A stretch of 26,519 bases of DNA from a virus, in the IMG/VR virus record IMGVR_UViG_3300031621_000844, positions 1-26,519 of that record; one strand, 5' to 3'. The notes under the pieces were generated by a model. It searched no databases and had not been told where the DNA came from. It saw only the letters and a list, made by a program, of their open reading frames with translations. The translations under genes and the position numbers were made by a program. This document shows positions 6,747 through 12,796 of the stretch, in pieces; positions within the stretch are counted from its first letter, which is position 1, and each line of letters begins with the position of its first letter.

Positions 6747-6977
6747 ATGGCAACTGCCTTAGAAAAGAAGAATTTAGAAGCACATGTTGATTTATGTCAA
6801 GCAAGATATGAACAACTTGAAGGGCGTCTTACAAAGATCGAAGAAAAAGTAGATCACCTGCACAGAGATATCACAGAAGGTCAAAAGTCAATGACTAAAG
6901 TGCTTATCGGAACAGCTGGCACAATCGTAGCTGGCTTATTATCAACAATAATCGTAATACTATTAAACGTTAATTAA
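6747..6977 (+). CDS. Small coiled-coil protein with C-terminal membrane anchor (XhlA-like layout)
   Basis: A 76-residue protein. Start set at ATG 6747 because CGGAGAAG precedes it; an upstream in-frame TTG at 6720 lacks such a site. Residues about 5-50 form a heptad-like coiled coil (RYEQLEGRLTKIEEKVDHL), followed by a membrane segment (VLIGTAGTIVAGLL then STIIVILL) near the C-terminus. This layout matches the XhlA family of phage holin-associated proteins, but short coiled-coil plus anchor proteins are common, so the match is structural only. A late-type promoter precedes it. It could be a lysis accessory or membrane-tethering protein. Confidence 0.55.
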   Translation: MATALEKKNLEAHVDLCQARYEQLEGRLTKIEEKVDHLHRDITEGQKSMTKVLIGTAGTIVAGLLSTIIVILLNVN

Positions 6978-6980
6978 TCA

Positions 6981-6988
6981 ACTAAATA
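6981..6988 (+). promoter_or_regulatory. Late-type promoter (ACTAAATA) almost touching the next start codon
   Basis: ACTAAATA ends 5 bp before the ATG at 6994. T4 late transcripts start about 6 bp after this motif, so an mRNA made here would have almost no leader. Confidence 0.5.
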
Positions 6989-6993
6989 ACTGT

Positions 6994-7299
6994 ATGTTAT
7001 TGAGAGAGATTACCTTACCGCATGACGAACTAGCTGAAGCCAAAATGGCTTGGGCTAAACGCGGCAACAAAGTTGTTCGTAAGTTTAGATGCACTGGAGG
7101 CATACGTCATGGACGTATTGTGTCTAACATTGCACAATGCTTTGCAAGACCTGACATAAAGAAACGTTTGAAGCTTAAAGTTACAAAAGCAAGACTAGGT
7201 TCTAAGATGTCACGTAAAGCACGTAAGACTAAACGTACTAATTCAGCAAGTCGTAGAGTAGCACAGCTCAACAGAGCAGGTAAGGCGAAGAGAATCTAA
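6994..7299 (+). CDS. Lys/Arg-rich putative internal head protein, copy 1
   Basis: A 101-residue, strongly basic protein starting MLLREITLPHDELAEAK; LAE-A fits the T4 prohead protease site and the leader shared in this region. The body carries RKFRCTGGIRHGRIVSN and ends in long basic runs (RKARKTKRTNSASRR, GKAKRI), suited to binding nucleic acid. The next gene is a diverged tandem copy with the same leader, the same two cysteines and the same ending. ATG 6994 is preferred, although without a Shine-Dalgarno, because M-x-L-R-E is conserved between the copies. I infer a DNA-condensing or injected internal head protein, but have no direct proof. Confidence 0.6.
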   Translation: MLLREITLPHDELAEAKMAWAKRGNKVVRKFRCTGGIRHGRIVSNIAQCFARPDIKKRLKLKVTKARLGSKMSRKARKTKRTNSASRRVAQLNRAGKAKRI

Positions 7300-7619
7300 T
7301 GTACTTGAGAGAGTTGACAACAGTAATAGACGAAGGTGCAACATCCATTTATGGACGTTCAGGTAACCAGAGTACTCGTAAATATAGATGTAGTAGTGGT
7401 CCACGTAAAGGACGCATTGTTGCAAAGATGGCAACGTGTACAGCACCAAAGAATATTAAGAAAGCAACAACACTTAAGAAAGTAAAGAGAGCAGGCGCAA
7501 AACGCCAAGCTGTTAAAACAGCAAGAACCAAAAGAGCAAATCCTGCTTCACGCAGATTGCCAAAAGTAAATATTAGCATGCGGACCAACCGTAAGAAGTC
7601 TAAGGCAAAAAGGATATAA
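7299..7619 (+). CDS. Lys/Arg-rich putative internal head protein, copy 2
   Basis: A 106-residue basic protein, tandem paralogue of the preceding gene and overlapping it by one base (TAATG). Shared features: leader MYLRELTTVIDEGA with IDE-G as candidate cleavage site; RKYRCSSGPRKGRIV; a second Cys about 20 residues later; IKK; TKRANPASRR; and the C-terminal KAKRI. Net charge is very high. Divergence between copies is substantial, so the duplication is old or selected for change. Likely late and probably packaged with or bound to DNA; the role is inferred from charge and leader. Confidence 0.6.
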   Translation: MYLRELTTVIDEGATSIYGRSGNQSTRKYRCSSGPRKGRIVAKMATCTAPKNIKKATTLKKVKRAGAKRQAVKTARTKRANPASRRLPKVNISMRTNRKKSKAKRI

Positions 7620-7620
7620 A

Positions 7621-7878
7621 ATGAGAATTAATGAAATAACAGAAATGCAAGGCACAAAGCCTGCAATCATCAAAAACCTTAAGCCTGGCACTTCCGCAGA
7701 GATTGATCATGGTGATGGCACCAAAACAATGATTGACCTAAAGAAGAATCCTAGTGCATTACAAAAAGATCCAAAGACCAAAAAGGTCACAATGACAAAG
7801 AAACAGCAACCTGGTCAAAAAACCAATCCGGCTACCCAAGCCAAAAGAGGTGACCAGGTAGTTGTTGCACCACAATGA
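7621..7878 (+). CDS. Small Lys-rich protein with candidate leader
   Basis: An 85-residue protein, one base after the previous stop. It starts MRINEITEMQG, with ITE-M in the leader position, then NLKPGTSAEIDHGDGTKT, a segment that may fold as a small beta unit, and a Lys/Gln-rich C-terminus (KKVTMTKKQQPGQKTN). It shares leader style and basic nature with the two genes before it but is not an obvious paralogue of them. Its stop overlaps the next start by 4 nt (ATGA). Function unknown; internal head protein is one possibility. Confidence 0.55.
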   Translation: MRINEITEMQGTKPAIIKNLKPGTSAEIDHGDGTKTMIDLKKNPSALQKDPKTKKVTMTKKQQPGQKTNPATQAKRGDQVVVAPQ

Positions 7879-8087
7879 AACTAAACGAGTTAATTCAGAG
7901 CTTTAGTATAGCTCTGTCAAACGAGGAAGCAGAGGTATTAGATAAAGTAAACCCTGTGCAACCTTTACAAGGCTTTTCTCCTAGAGAGCAAGTCATAATT
8001 GAGAACTTGATAAGGAAAAGTCTTGTAAGTAAAGTACTTCGAGACAACATAGTAATGGTGGTGCAGAATGAGTTCAAATTTAGCTAG
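7875..8087 (+). CDS. Small conserved unknown protein
   Basis: A 70-residue protein beginning MKLNELIQSFSIALSNEE, coupled to the gene before by ATGA and overlapping the gene after by 20 nt. It appears helical, with REQVIIENLIRKSLVSKV in the middle. I recall close look-alikes in T4-like marine phages, always of unknown function. The N-terminus fits the M-K-x-x-E-L pattern of the region, but no clear [L/I]-x-E-[AGS] site follows, so it is a weak member of the leader group. Confidence 0.6.
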   Translation: MKLNELIQSFSIALSNEEAEVLDKVNPVQPLQGFSPREQVIIENLIRKSLVSKVLRDNIVMVVQNEFKFS

Positions 8088-8496
8088 TCAACTAGAAAAT
8101 TTAATTAACAACAAGTTAAAAGAGTACCCGCTCCCGGTGGTGAAAGGTAACTCAATACGTATTAGAAACTACGTTGTTAGATTTAGTAAGAAGGCAGGTG
8201 CTTGGTTAGTATATGATGTAGCAGAAAATATACAAGCAGGTAAGTTCTTTGCTAAAACTAGTGCCATAGCGTTTGCAAAAGTACACGCAAACGATGAAAC
8301 AGGAAGTTTAGTTAGAACTGTAGAAAAGTTAGATGATATATTAAGTAAACATTATCAGGATTGTGTTTTTTACAATCACGGAATGAAACGAACAACGGAC
8401 GGATCTAAGTACGATGTTTTAGAAACTAGATTCGATATAAGCTACTCATTAGCACAGGACGCCAAAGATCAGTTGGACGAACTAATACTGTGTTAA
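8068..8496 (+). CDS. Conserved phage protein of unknown function
   Basis: A 142-residue soluble protein starting inside the preceding gene, with GGTGGTG upstream of the ATG at 8068 as weak ribosome-binding sequence. The first half has beta character (GNSIRIRNYVVRFSKKAGAWLVYD is split by basic loops) and resembles a small RNA- or ligand-binding fold only in outline. The second half is helical (SYSLAQDAKDQLDELILC). No catalytic motif is evident. Conserved position between small coupled genes suggests a shared late transcript. A late promoter follows its stop. Confidence 0.6.
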   Translation: MSSNLASQLENLINNKLKEYPLPVVKGNSIRIRNYVVRFSKKAGAWLVYDVAENIQAGKFFAKTSAIAFAKVHANDETGSLVRTVEKLDDILSKHYQDCVFYNHGMKRTTDGSKYDVLETRFDISYSLAQDAKDQLDELILC

Positions 8497-8498
8497 AT

Positions 8499-8506
8499 GA
8501 TAAATA
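8499..8506 (+). promoter_or_regulatory. Late-type promoter (GATAAATA)
   Basis: GATAAATA overlaps the region just past the preceding stop and lies 36 bp ahead of the ATG at 8542, with TAGGAAAG between as ribosome-binding site. Confidence 0.55.
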
Positions 8507-8541
8507 AATATACAAAGAACAACATTTAGGAAAGTTGAACA

Positions 8542-9303
8542 ATGAATATAAGAGAAATTTCAAAACCAATTACAGCAAAAGGCTTGAACGAAAGCCTTGC
8601 TAAGAAGTTTGGCCAGCGTCTAAACTTAGAAGAGTTTACACTAGGGCAACTTCAAGATGCACAGAATAAACTAAGAACATCACTTAGTCAAGTTGAAACT
8701 AAAGAAAGTTTTAATTCAACTCAAAATCCAGCATACCAAAAGTCAAAACTTTTCCTAGATGTTTTAAATGCTGAGATTAGCGAAAGAGCTGACATTGACG
8801 AACCAATGATCGAATCAACACTTACTGAAGGCGAAGAAGATAAAGCTGAACTAGTAATGGCTGCTAAAGACATGGTAGACCGTGTTACGGGTTGGATGGA
8901 AGACACAGCAGAAATGCAAACTGAGTCAATGCTAGAACTTGCAGATGCTATTAGAGATGAAATGGGTAGCGAAGCTGCTGAGTCATTTACTAATACAATT
9001 AAGCCTGCACTAGAGCAACTATATGCTGAAATGGAAGGCACACGAGCTGCACTTACTAGTGGTGTTGGTATGCTAACAGGCGAAGGCGATATGCAAGAGC
9101 CAATGGGCGATGATGGCATGGACGACTTAGGTGGTGACATGGAACCAACTGATGAGTTAGAGCCAGGTGTTGATGAGCCAGTAGATGGTATGGACGACAT
9201 GGGCGATGACTTTGGTGCTGATGGCGCAGCTGCAGGCGGCGAAGAAGAAGCTGGCAGAGAAAAGCGTGAAAGTGTACAGCGTTCAAAAAAAAAGCTAAAA
9301 TAG
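8542..9303 (+). CDS. Acidic probable virion/scaffold-like protein, zero-frame form
   Basis: A 253-residue product ending at TAG 9301-9303. N-terminus MNIREISKPITAKGLNES has LNE-S as a candidate protease site. A helical body follows (LGQLQDAQNKLRTSLSQV; LELADAIRDEMGSEAAES), then an extremely acidic, Met/Gly-rich linker at about residues 185-240 (MGDDGMDDLGGDME, DDMGDDFGADGAAAGG), then a basic end QRSKKKLK. The reading frame appears interrupted: a -1 shift at A AAA AAG (9288-9294), two codons before the stop, joins it to 104 more sensible codons and gives 355 residues. The acidic linker recalls phage core or scaffold proteins, but no family is identified. Own late promoter. Confidence 0.7.
   Translation: MNIREISKPITAKGLNESLAKKFGQRLNLEEFTLGQLQDAQNKLRTSLSQVETKESFNSTQNPAYQKSKLFLDVLNAEISERADIDEPMIESTLTEGEEDKAELVMAAKDMVDRVTGWMEDTAEMQTESMLELADAIRDEMGSEAAESFTNTIKPALEQLYAEMEGTRAALTSGVGMLTGEGDMQEPMGDDGMDDLGGDMEPTDELEPGVDEPVDGMDDMGDDFGADGAAAGGEEEAGREKRESVQRSKKKLK
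9288..9294 (+). other. Candidate -1 ribosomal frameshift site A AAA AAG
   Basis: In the zero frame the heptamer A AAA AAG (the slippery site of E. coli dnaX) sits inside a run of nine A, two codons before TAG. Slipping by -1 reads GCT AAA ATA GCC and continues openly to 9608. No strong downstream hairpin was seen (only GTAC-ACTA-GTAC near 9330), and a one-base error in the A run would give the same picture. Confidence 0.55.
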
Positions 9304-9608
9304 CCGAAGCATTAGACGAGTCTGGTACACTAGTACAAATAATCAAAACAATTAAGCCTGGAACCACTATTACGTGGAACAAACTTAATGGCTATATGAA
9401 AAAAGCCGGTGTACCACAGTTTGATTACAATTCATTTAAAGCAACCTACGATAACAATCCACAACTCCAAAAGTTAGTTAAGTTTGATCCACAAGGGGTA
9501 ACTATCAATGATAGCTCTATGGATCAAGTAGGTAGCACTACTCCAAGCAATGCTGACACTGTCGGTGATATGGCTAAGAACGCTACAGACGTAGGCGCAG
9601 GACTTTAA
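9294..9608 (+). CDS. -1-frame C-terminal extension of the acidic protein
   Basis: An open frame of 104 codons plus stop, starting AKIAEALDESGTLVQ just at the slippery site, with no start codon or ribosome-binding site of its own before the ATG at 9396. The amino-acid pattern is that of a real protein (IKTIKPGTTITWNKLNGYM, GVPQFDYNSFKATYDNNPQ) and it ends with a low-complexity tail (DMAKNATDVGAGL). It most probably forms the C-terminal domain of the 355-residue fusion with the gene at 8542. The alternative, a separate protein from ATG 9396, lacks a Shine-Dalgarno and would cut the domain. It ends just ahead of a promoter/terminator element. Confidence 0.6.
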   Translation, partial: AKIAEALDESGTLVQIIKTIKPGTTITWNKLNGYMKKAGVPQFDYNSFKATYDNNPQLQKLVKFDPQGVTINDSSMDQVGSTTPSNADTVGDMAKNATDVGAGL

Positions 9609-9616
9609 ATTAACGG

Positions 9617-9645
9617 TTGACAAAGCTCTTATTTGGTGTTATTAT
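9617..9645 (+). promoter_or_regulatory. Sigma-70 promoter TTGACA-N17-TATTAT inside a terminator
   Basis: TTGACA 9617-9622, 17 bp spacer, TATTAT 9640-9645; start of transcription near 9652, leaving a leader of about 16 nt with TAGGAG. The spacer is also the 5' arm of the hairpin at 9622-9664. Confidence 0.65.
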
Positions 9646-9667
9646 ATACACTAATAGGAGCTTTTTT
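9622..9667 (+). terminator. Terminator hairpin whose 3' arm is the next gene's ribosome-binding site
   Basis: A 12 bp stem (9622-9633 with 9653-9664, one U-G pair) followed by T6 ending at 9667, directly before ATG 9668. The 3' arm contains AGGAG. Read-through RNA would terminate or hide the site; RNA started from the internal promoter lacks the 5' arm. Confidence 0.65.
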
Positions 9668-10027
9668 ATGACTGATAAAAACACGTATGATTCAATAGTT
9701 GAAAATATTAAACAAGTATTAGAAACTTATGTTCAGCCAGCAGTAGCAGGACACGGCGGCGTAGTAAATTACCTTGATTATAATGACGGAGTTGTAACAC
9801 TCGAAATGAGCGGTGCTTGTTCTGGTTGTGCTATGTCTTCAATGACTTTAAAAGAGGGCATTGAAAGAACTCTTACTGGTATGATCCCCGAAGTAACAAC
9901 TGTTGTTGGAGTAGACGATCCAAACTCAGGAGTCGATCCATACATGTCAGATCCATTTGGCATGCAGCGTATTCATTTAGAAGACTATGACACAGACTTA
10001 CAATTACCAAAGGAGCCTAAAGATTGA
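9668..10027 (+). CDS. NifU-like (Nfu) iron-sulfur scaffold protein
   Basis: A 119-residue protein matching the NifU C-terminal/Nfu domain: GHGGVVNYLDYNDGVVTLEM, then GACSGCAMSSMTLKEGIE with the CxxC pair at Cys51 and Cys54, then IPEVTTVVGVDD. Nfu proteins hold a 4Fe-4S cluster between two subunits and deliver it to client enzymes. A C-terminal extension of about 35 residues (PYMSDPFGMQRIHLEDYD) is not part of the domain. Start set at ATG 9668, after TAGGAG; longer in-frame starts fall inside the promoter. Overlaps the exonuclease gene by 4 nt (TTGA). Clients are unknown. Probably early or middle expression from the sigma-70 promoter. Confidence 0.85.
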   Translation: MTDKNTYDSIVENIKQVLETYVQPAVAGHGGVVNYLDYNDGVVTLEMSGACSGCAMSSMTLKEGIERTLTGMIPEVTTVVGVDDPNSGVDPYMSDPFGMQRIHLEDYDTDLQLPKEPKD

Positions 10028-10704
10028 GCTTAATTATAGAGAAGTACAAATACGAACGACTTAAACGTGTTGAAGTAAACGGTAAACGTAAGTACGCCGC
10101 ACCAGGTGGTGTACCTGTAGCAAGTGTAACAACTATACTTGACGCTACAAAAGATAAGTCACACTTAATCGCATGGCGCAAACGTGTTGGCGAAGCAAAA
10201 GCAAAAGAGATTGTAACCGAAGCAGCTGGCGTGGGCACACGTATGCACAAATACCTAGAAGATTATATAGAGTTTGCTGAATGGCCAACTTGTGGAAGTA
10301 ATCCATATGCACAGAAAGCACACGCAATGGCATGTGTAATACGTGATGAAGCAATGGGTGATGTAGATGAGATATGGGGAAGCGAAGTTCCTTTATATGT
10401 TCCAGGTATCTATGCAGGAACAACTGACCTTGTAGGACAATACAAAGGACAGCCTTGCATAATGGACTTTAAGCAAACTAACAAACCTAAGAAGCCTGAG
10501 TGGGTATATGACTACTACCTACAAATGACGGCTTATGCACTAGCACACAACGAAGTACATGGCACTGATATACGTGAAGGACATATCTTTATGTGTTCAC
10601 GTGATTTAGAATATCAACAGTTTGATATATGGCCAGACGAGTTTGATGCATGGGCTCAAGAGTGGTGGAAGCGTTGCGAAATGTATTATGAGAAGCAAGC
10701 ATAA
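10024..10704 (+). CDS. PD-(D/E)XK family exonuclease (RecB/MGME1-like)
   Basis: A 226-residue nuclease. VPVASVTTILDAT and GVGTRMHKYLEDY are typical of the RecB/MGME1-like group; the core reads E121, then GTTDLV with Asp135, then IMDFKQ with Asp148-x-Lys150, then LQMTAYALA with the Q-x3-Y helix (Gln167, Tyr171). It would cut or trim DNA ends, in recombination, replication or host DNA breakdown. Start is TTG 10024 in a TTGA overlap with the NifU-like gene. Pairing with an iron-sulfur carrier is notable since some relatives (Cas4, AddB) hold a 4Fe-4S cluster, but the cysteine spacing here does not clearly match. Confidence 0.8.
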   Translation: MSLIIEKYKYERLKRVEVNGKRKYAAPGGVPVASVTTILDATKDKSHLIAWRKRVGEAKAKEIVTEAAGVGTRMHKYLEDYIEFAEWPTCGSNPYAQKAHAMACVIRDEAMGDVDEIWGSEVPLYVPGIYAGTTDLVGQYKGQPCIMDFKQTNKPKKPEWVYDYYLQMTAYALAHNEVHGTDIREGHIFMCSRDLEYQQFDIWPDEFDAWAQEWWKRCEMYYEKQA

Positions 10705-10707
10705 ATA
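10700..10707 (+). promoter_or_regulatory. Late-type promoter (CATAAATA)
   Basis: CATAAATA at the stop of the exonuclease gene, 30 bp ahead of the GTG start at 10737. The following AAGTTAACTTAGGAGAG resembles the leader of nrdA. Confidence 0.55.
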
Positions 10708-10736
10708 CATTATAGAAGTTAACTTAGGAGAGCATA

Positions 10737-12332
10737 GTGGCCGTAGTACAAATCAGTCGTATTCAAGTCCGTAGAGGACAAGCAAATCAAGGATCTGGCA
10801 TCCCGCAACTTGCTGGCGGAGAATTAGGCTGGGCTGTTGACGAACAAGAACTTTACATAGGTAACGGTAGTGTCGCAGAAGGCGCACCGCAAGTAGGTAA
10901 TTCAAAGATAATTACTGAGCATGATGACTTGTTCGAACTAGTAGGCACATATTCTTATAAAAAGGGTAGTATTGATACTGGTATAGGTGTTGCCGTAGAG
11001 CGCACACTTAATGCTAGACTCGATGATATTGTTAGTGTAAGATCATTTGGCATTACAGGTGACGGCTCAGATATTACAACAAAGTTACAGAAAGCATTAT
11101 ACGAATTATACTTAAAGCCCACAACACGTAACAATCCGCAGAGCAGAGTAATACTACATGTTGAAGCAGGAATATACAGAATAAGTTCAACAATTAGAAT
11201 ACCTCCATATGCAACTATCGTTGGCGCAGGTAAAGAGAAAACTGTCTTTATAAAGACAGGCGACATCACAATGTTTGATACTATATCAAGCGATACAACA
11301 TATGATGGCGTGAATGCTACTATATATGCAGATCCTACAATGTCATATGCAAACAGTGCAAGATATGTTTCATTTAAAGATTGTACACTTCAAACAGAAT
11401 CAGATGACGGAAAATTACTACAGTTGAATAGCTGTCGTGATAGCCGCTTTGAAAATGTAAAATTTGAAGGAAGTAAATTAACAAATTCAACAACTAATCC
11501 AGCTGTTGAAATAAGAAGTAAAAGTAATGCTGTAAGATCAGAATTCAATAGATTTATTGATTGTGAGTTTGTTTCTATAGGTAAAGCGATAGTAAGCGAT
11601 CACAACATATCACGTAATGAAATTGACTCATGTAAGTTCTTTAACATTACTAAGGCAATTGAAATAGGTGTTACACCTACAATCGGACAAACGAACGCAA
11701 CCGACAACAACATTAGAGAGTGTTACTTTGAGACGATAGAGCAACAAGCAATTCACATTGCAAATGGCACACGTAACTCTAGCATCAATAATAGATTTGG
11801 TCCTAGTGTTGGTAACAATGGCGGCAGTGAAGCAACTGTTGCTCACAGTATAATAAAATTTGGAGAATCAGGCAATATTTCAGTTGACAATGAGTTTGAT
11901 AGAACGTATAATTTAAGTATTAATCAGGCATATATAGTTACTAAACCATATATTCCAGAGGTTGAAGGACCTGCGTTTTATGAACACGAATACACTGAAC
12001 AAGTTGACCTTGCCCAAATTGGCACACCGCAACTTTTATTTAGATTGCCCGCAGATACTACTAAGTCATTTGATATTGACTACTGGTATAAAACTGATGT
12101 TGGCGCTCGAGTGTTTTCAAGAGCAGGAACTTTGACTGTATTTGTTAACAGAGAGAGCAATAGCGTTAGTATTATGGATGATTACGATATAAGTGGACTG
12201 GATTCATTAGGTGCAAGTTTGCAATTTAGTGCAACATTAAACCAATTGGAAACAGCATGGAGTGCCCAGGTAAAATATACCAATCAACTCGACTCAGGAA
12301 AATTAACTTTTAAAATACGTTCACGAAGTTAG
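10737..12332 (+). CDS. Tail spike/fibre with beta-helix domain
   Basis: A 531-residue protein starting at GTG 10737 behind TTAGGAGAG. The first about 60 residues (RIQVRRGQANQGSG, LAGGELGWAVDEQELYIGNG) form the small N-terminal module common in phage tail fibres (Mtd-N/hyaluronidase-N type). Residues near 100-120 (VRSFGITGDGSDITTKLQKA) begin a right-handed beta-helix of the pectate-lyase type, running through Asn-rich rungs (NSCRDSRFENVKFEG, RNEIDSCKFFN) to about residue 400. The C-terminal about 130 residues look like a separate beta-sandwich. Role: receptor or polysaccharide contact at the tail. No catalytic residues can be assigned. Late promoter upstream. Confidence 0.8.
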   Translation: MAVVQISRIQVRRGQANQGSGIPQLAGGELGWAVDEQELYIGNGSVAEGAPQVGNSKIITEHDDLFELVGTYSYKKGSIDTGIGVAVERTLNARLDDIVSVRSFGITGDGSDITTKLQKALYELYLKPTTRNNPQSRVILHVEAGIYRISSTIRIPPYATIVGAGKEKTVFIKTGDITMFDTISSDTTYDGVNATIYADPTMSYANSARYVSFKDCTLQTESDDGKLLQLNSCRDSRFENVKFEGSKLTNSTTNPAVEIRSKSNAVRSEFNRFIDCEFVSIGKAIVSDHNISRNEIDSCKFFNITKAIEIGVTPTIGQTNATDNNIRECYFETIEQQAIHIANGTRNSSINNRFGPSVGNNGGSEATVAHSIIKFGESGNISVDNEFDRTYNLSINQAYIVTKPYIPEVEGPAFYEHEYTEQVDLAQIGTPQLLFRLPADTTKSFDIDYWYKTDVGARVFSRAGTLTVFVNRESNSVSIMDDYDISGLDSLGASLQFSATLNQLETAWSAQVKYTNQLDSGKLTFKIRSRS

Positions 12333-12336
12333 ACGT

Positions 12337-12762
12337 ATGTTTCAAGAGAAATATGAGAAGAGGCTGCAATCGTGGCACGATTTTCGAGCAACACTCGAAA
12401 CACACCCTGATCCACTACAGCACACAATTGACGCTTATCGGCATGTACCCGGAGTAAGTATTCATACTGATCCGTGGGACCAAAAGCTATGGCCTCAACC
12501 GTGGTCGCTAATATTAGAGAATCAGTATTGTACCTTCTGTACCGTACTAGGAATGTGTTATTCGCTACAGTTAACAGAACGCTTTAAACAGGATTTGGTA
12601 GAGATACATATCTGTATAGATAGAGAAAATAACGAAACTTTCTATTTGTTAATGATTGAAAATAGAGTAATTGGGTATGATGATAAGCGTCACATAGCAA
12701 TGTCAGATCTACCAAAAAAAATAATTTCGCAACGTGTCTACACCATGCCGCGTCTGCAATAA
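12337..12762 (+). CDS. Conserved unknown protein downstream of the tail spike
   Basis: A 141-residue protein four bases after the tail spike stop, with no strong ribosome-binding site of its own, so probably coupled. Near residues 60-85 it reads QPWSLILENQYCTFCTVLGM, and later HICIDRENNETFYLLMIENR and GYDDKRHIAMS. A Cys in a helix start followed by strand segments with His/Asp resembles the order in transglutaminase-like thiol proteins, but this is a weak impression. I recall similar proteins next to fibre genes in T4-like marine phages without function. Could be a fibre chaperone or unrelated enzyme. Confidence 0.6.
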   Translation: MFQEKYEKRLQSWHDFRATLETHPDPLQHTIDAYRHVPGVSIHTDPWDQKLWPQPWSLILENQYCTFCTVLGMCYSLQLTERFKQDLVEIHICIDRENNETFYLLMIENRVIGYDDKRHIAMSDLPKKIISQRVYTMPRLQ

Positions 12763-12765
12763 ATA
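12758..12765 (+). promoter_or_regulatory. Late-type promoter (AATAAATA) ahead of nrdA
   Basis: AATAAATA overlapping the preceding stop, 31 bp ahead of ATG 12797. The leader contains AGGAACAGGAGAG. A late-type motif before a nucleotide-metabolism gene is unexpected, so other promoters may also serve nrdA. Confidence 0.4.
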
Positions 12766-12796
12766 GTTAACTTAATAGGAACAGGAGAGAACAAAC

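Noticed and set aside
7313-7345. TTGACA within the second basic paralogue as a promoter
   Set aside because: No -10-like hexamer at a suitable distance; lies in coding sequence.
8721-9200. Ser/Pro-rich minus-strand open frame within the acidic protein gene
   Set aside because: Its composition is the mirror of the Asp/Glu/Met-rich plus frame; no start signals.
9396-9608. Independent 70-residue gene starting at ATG 9396
   Set aside because: No Shine-Dalgarno, and the same frame is open and protein-like back to the slippery site, so it is better read as a -1-frame extension.
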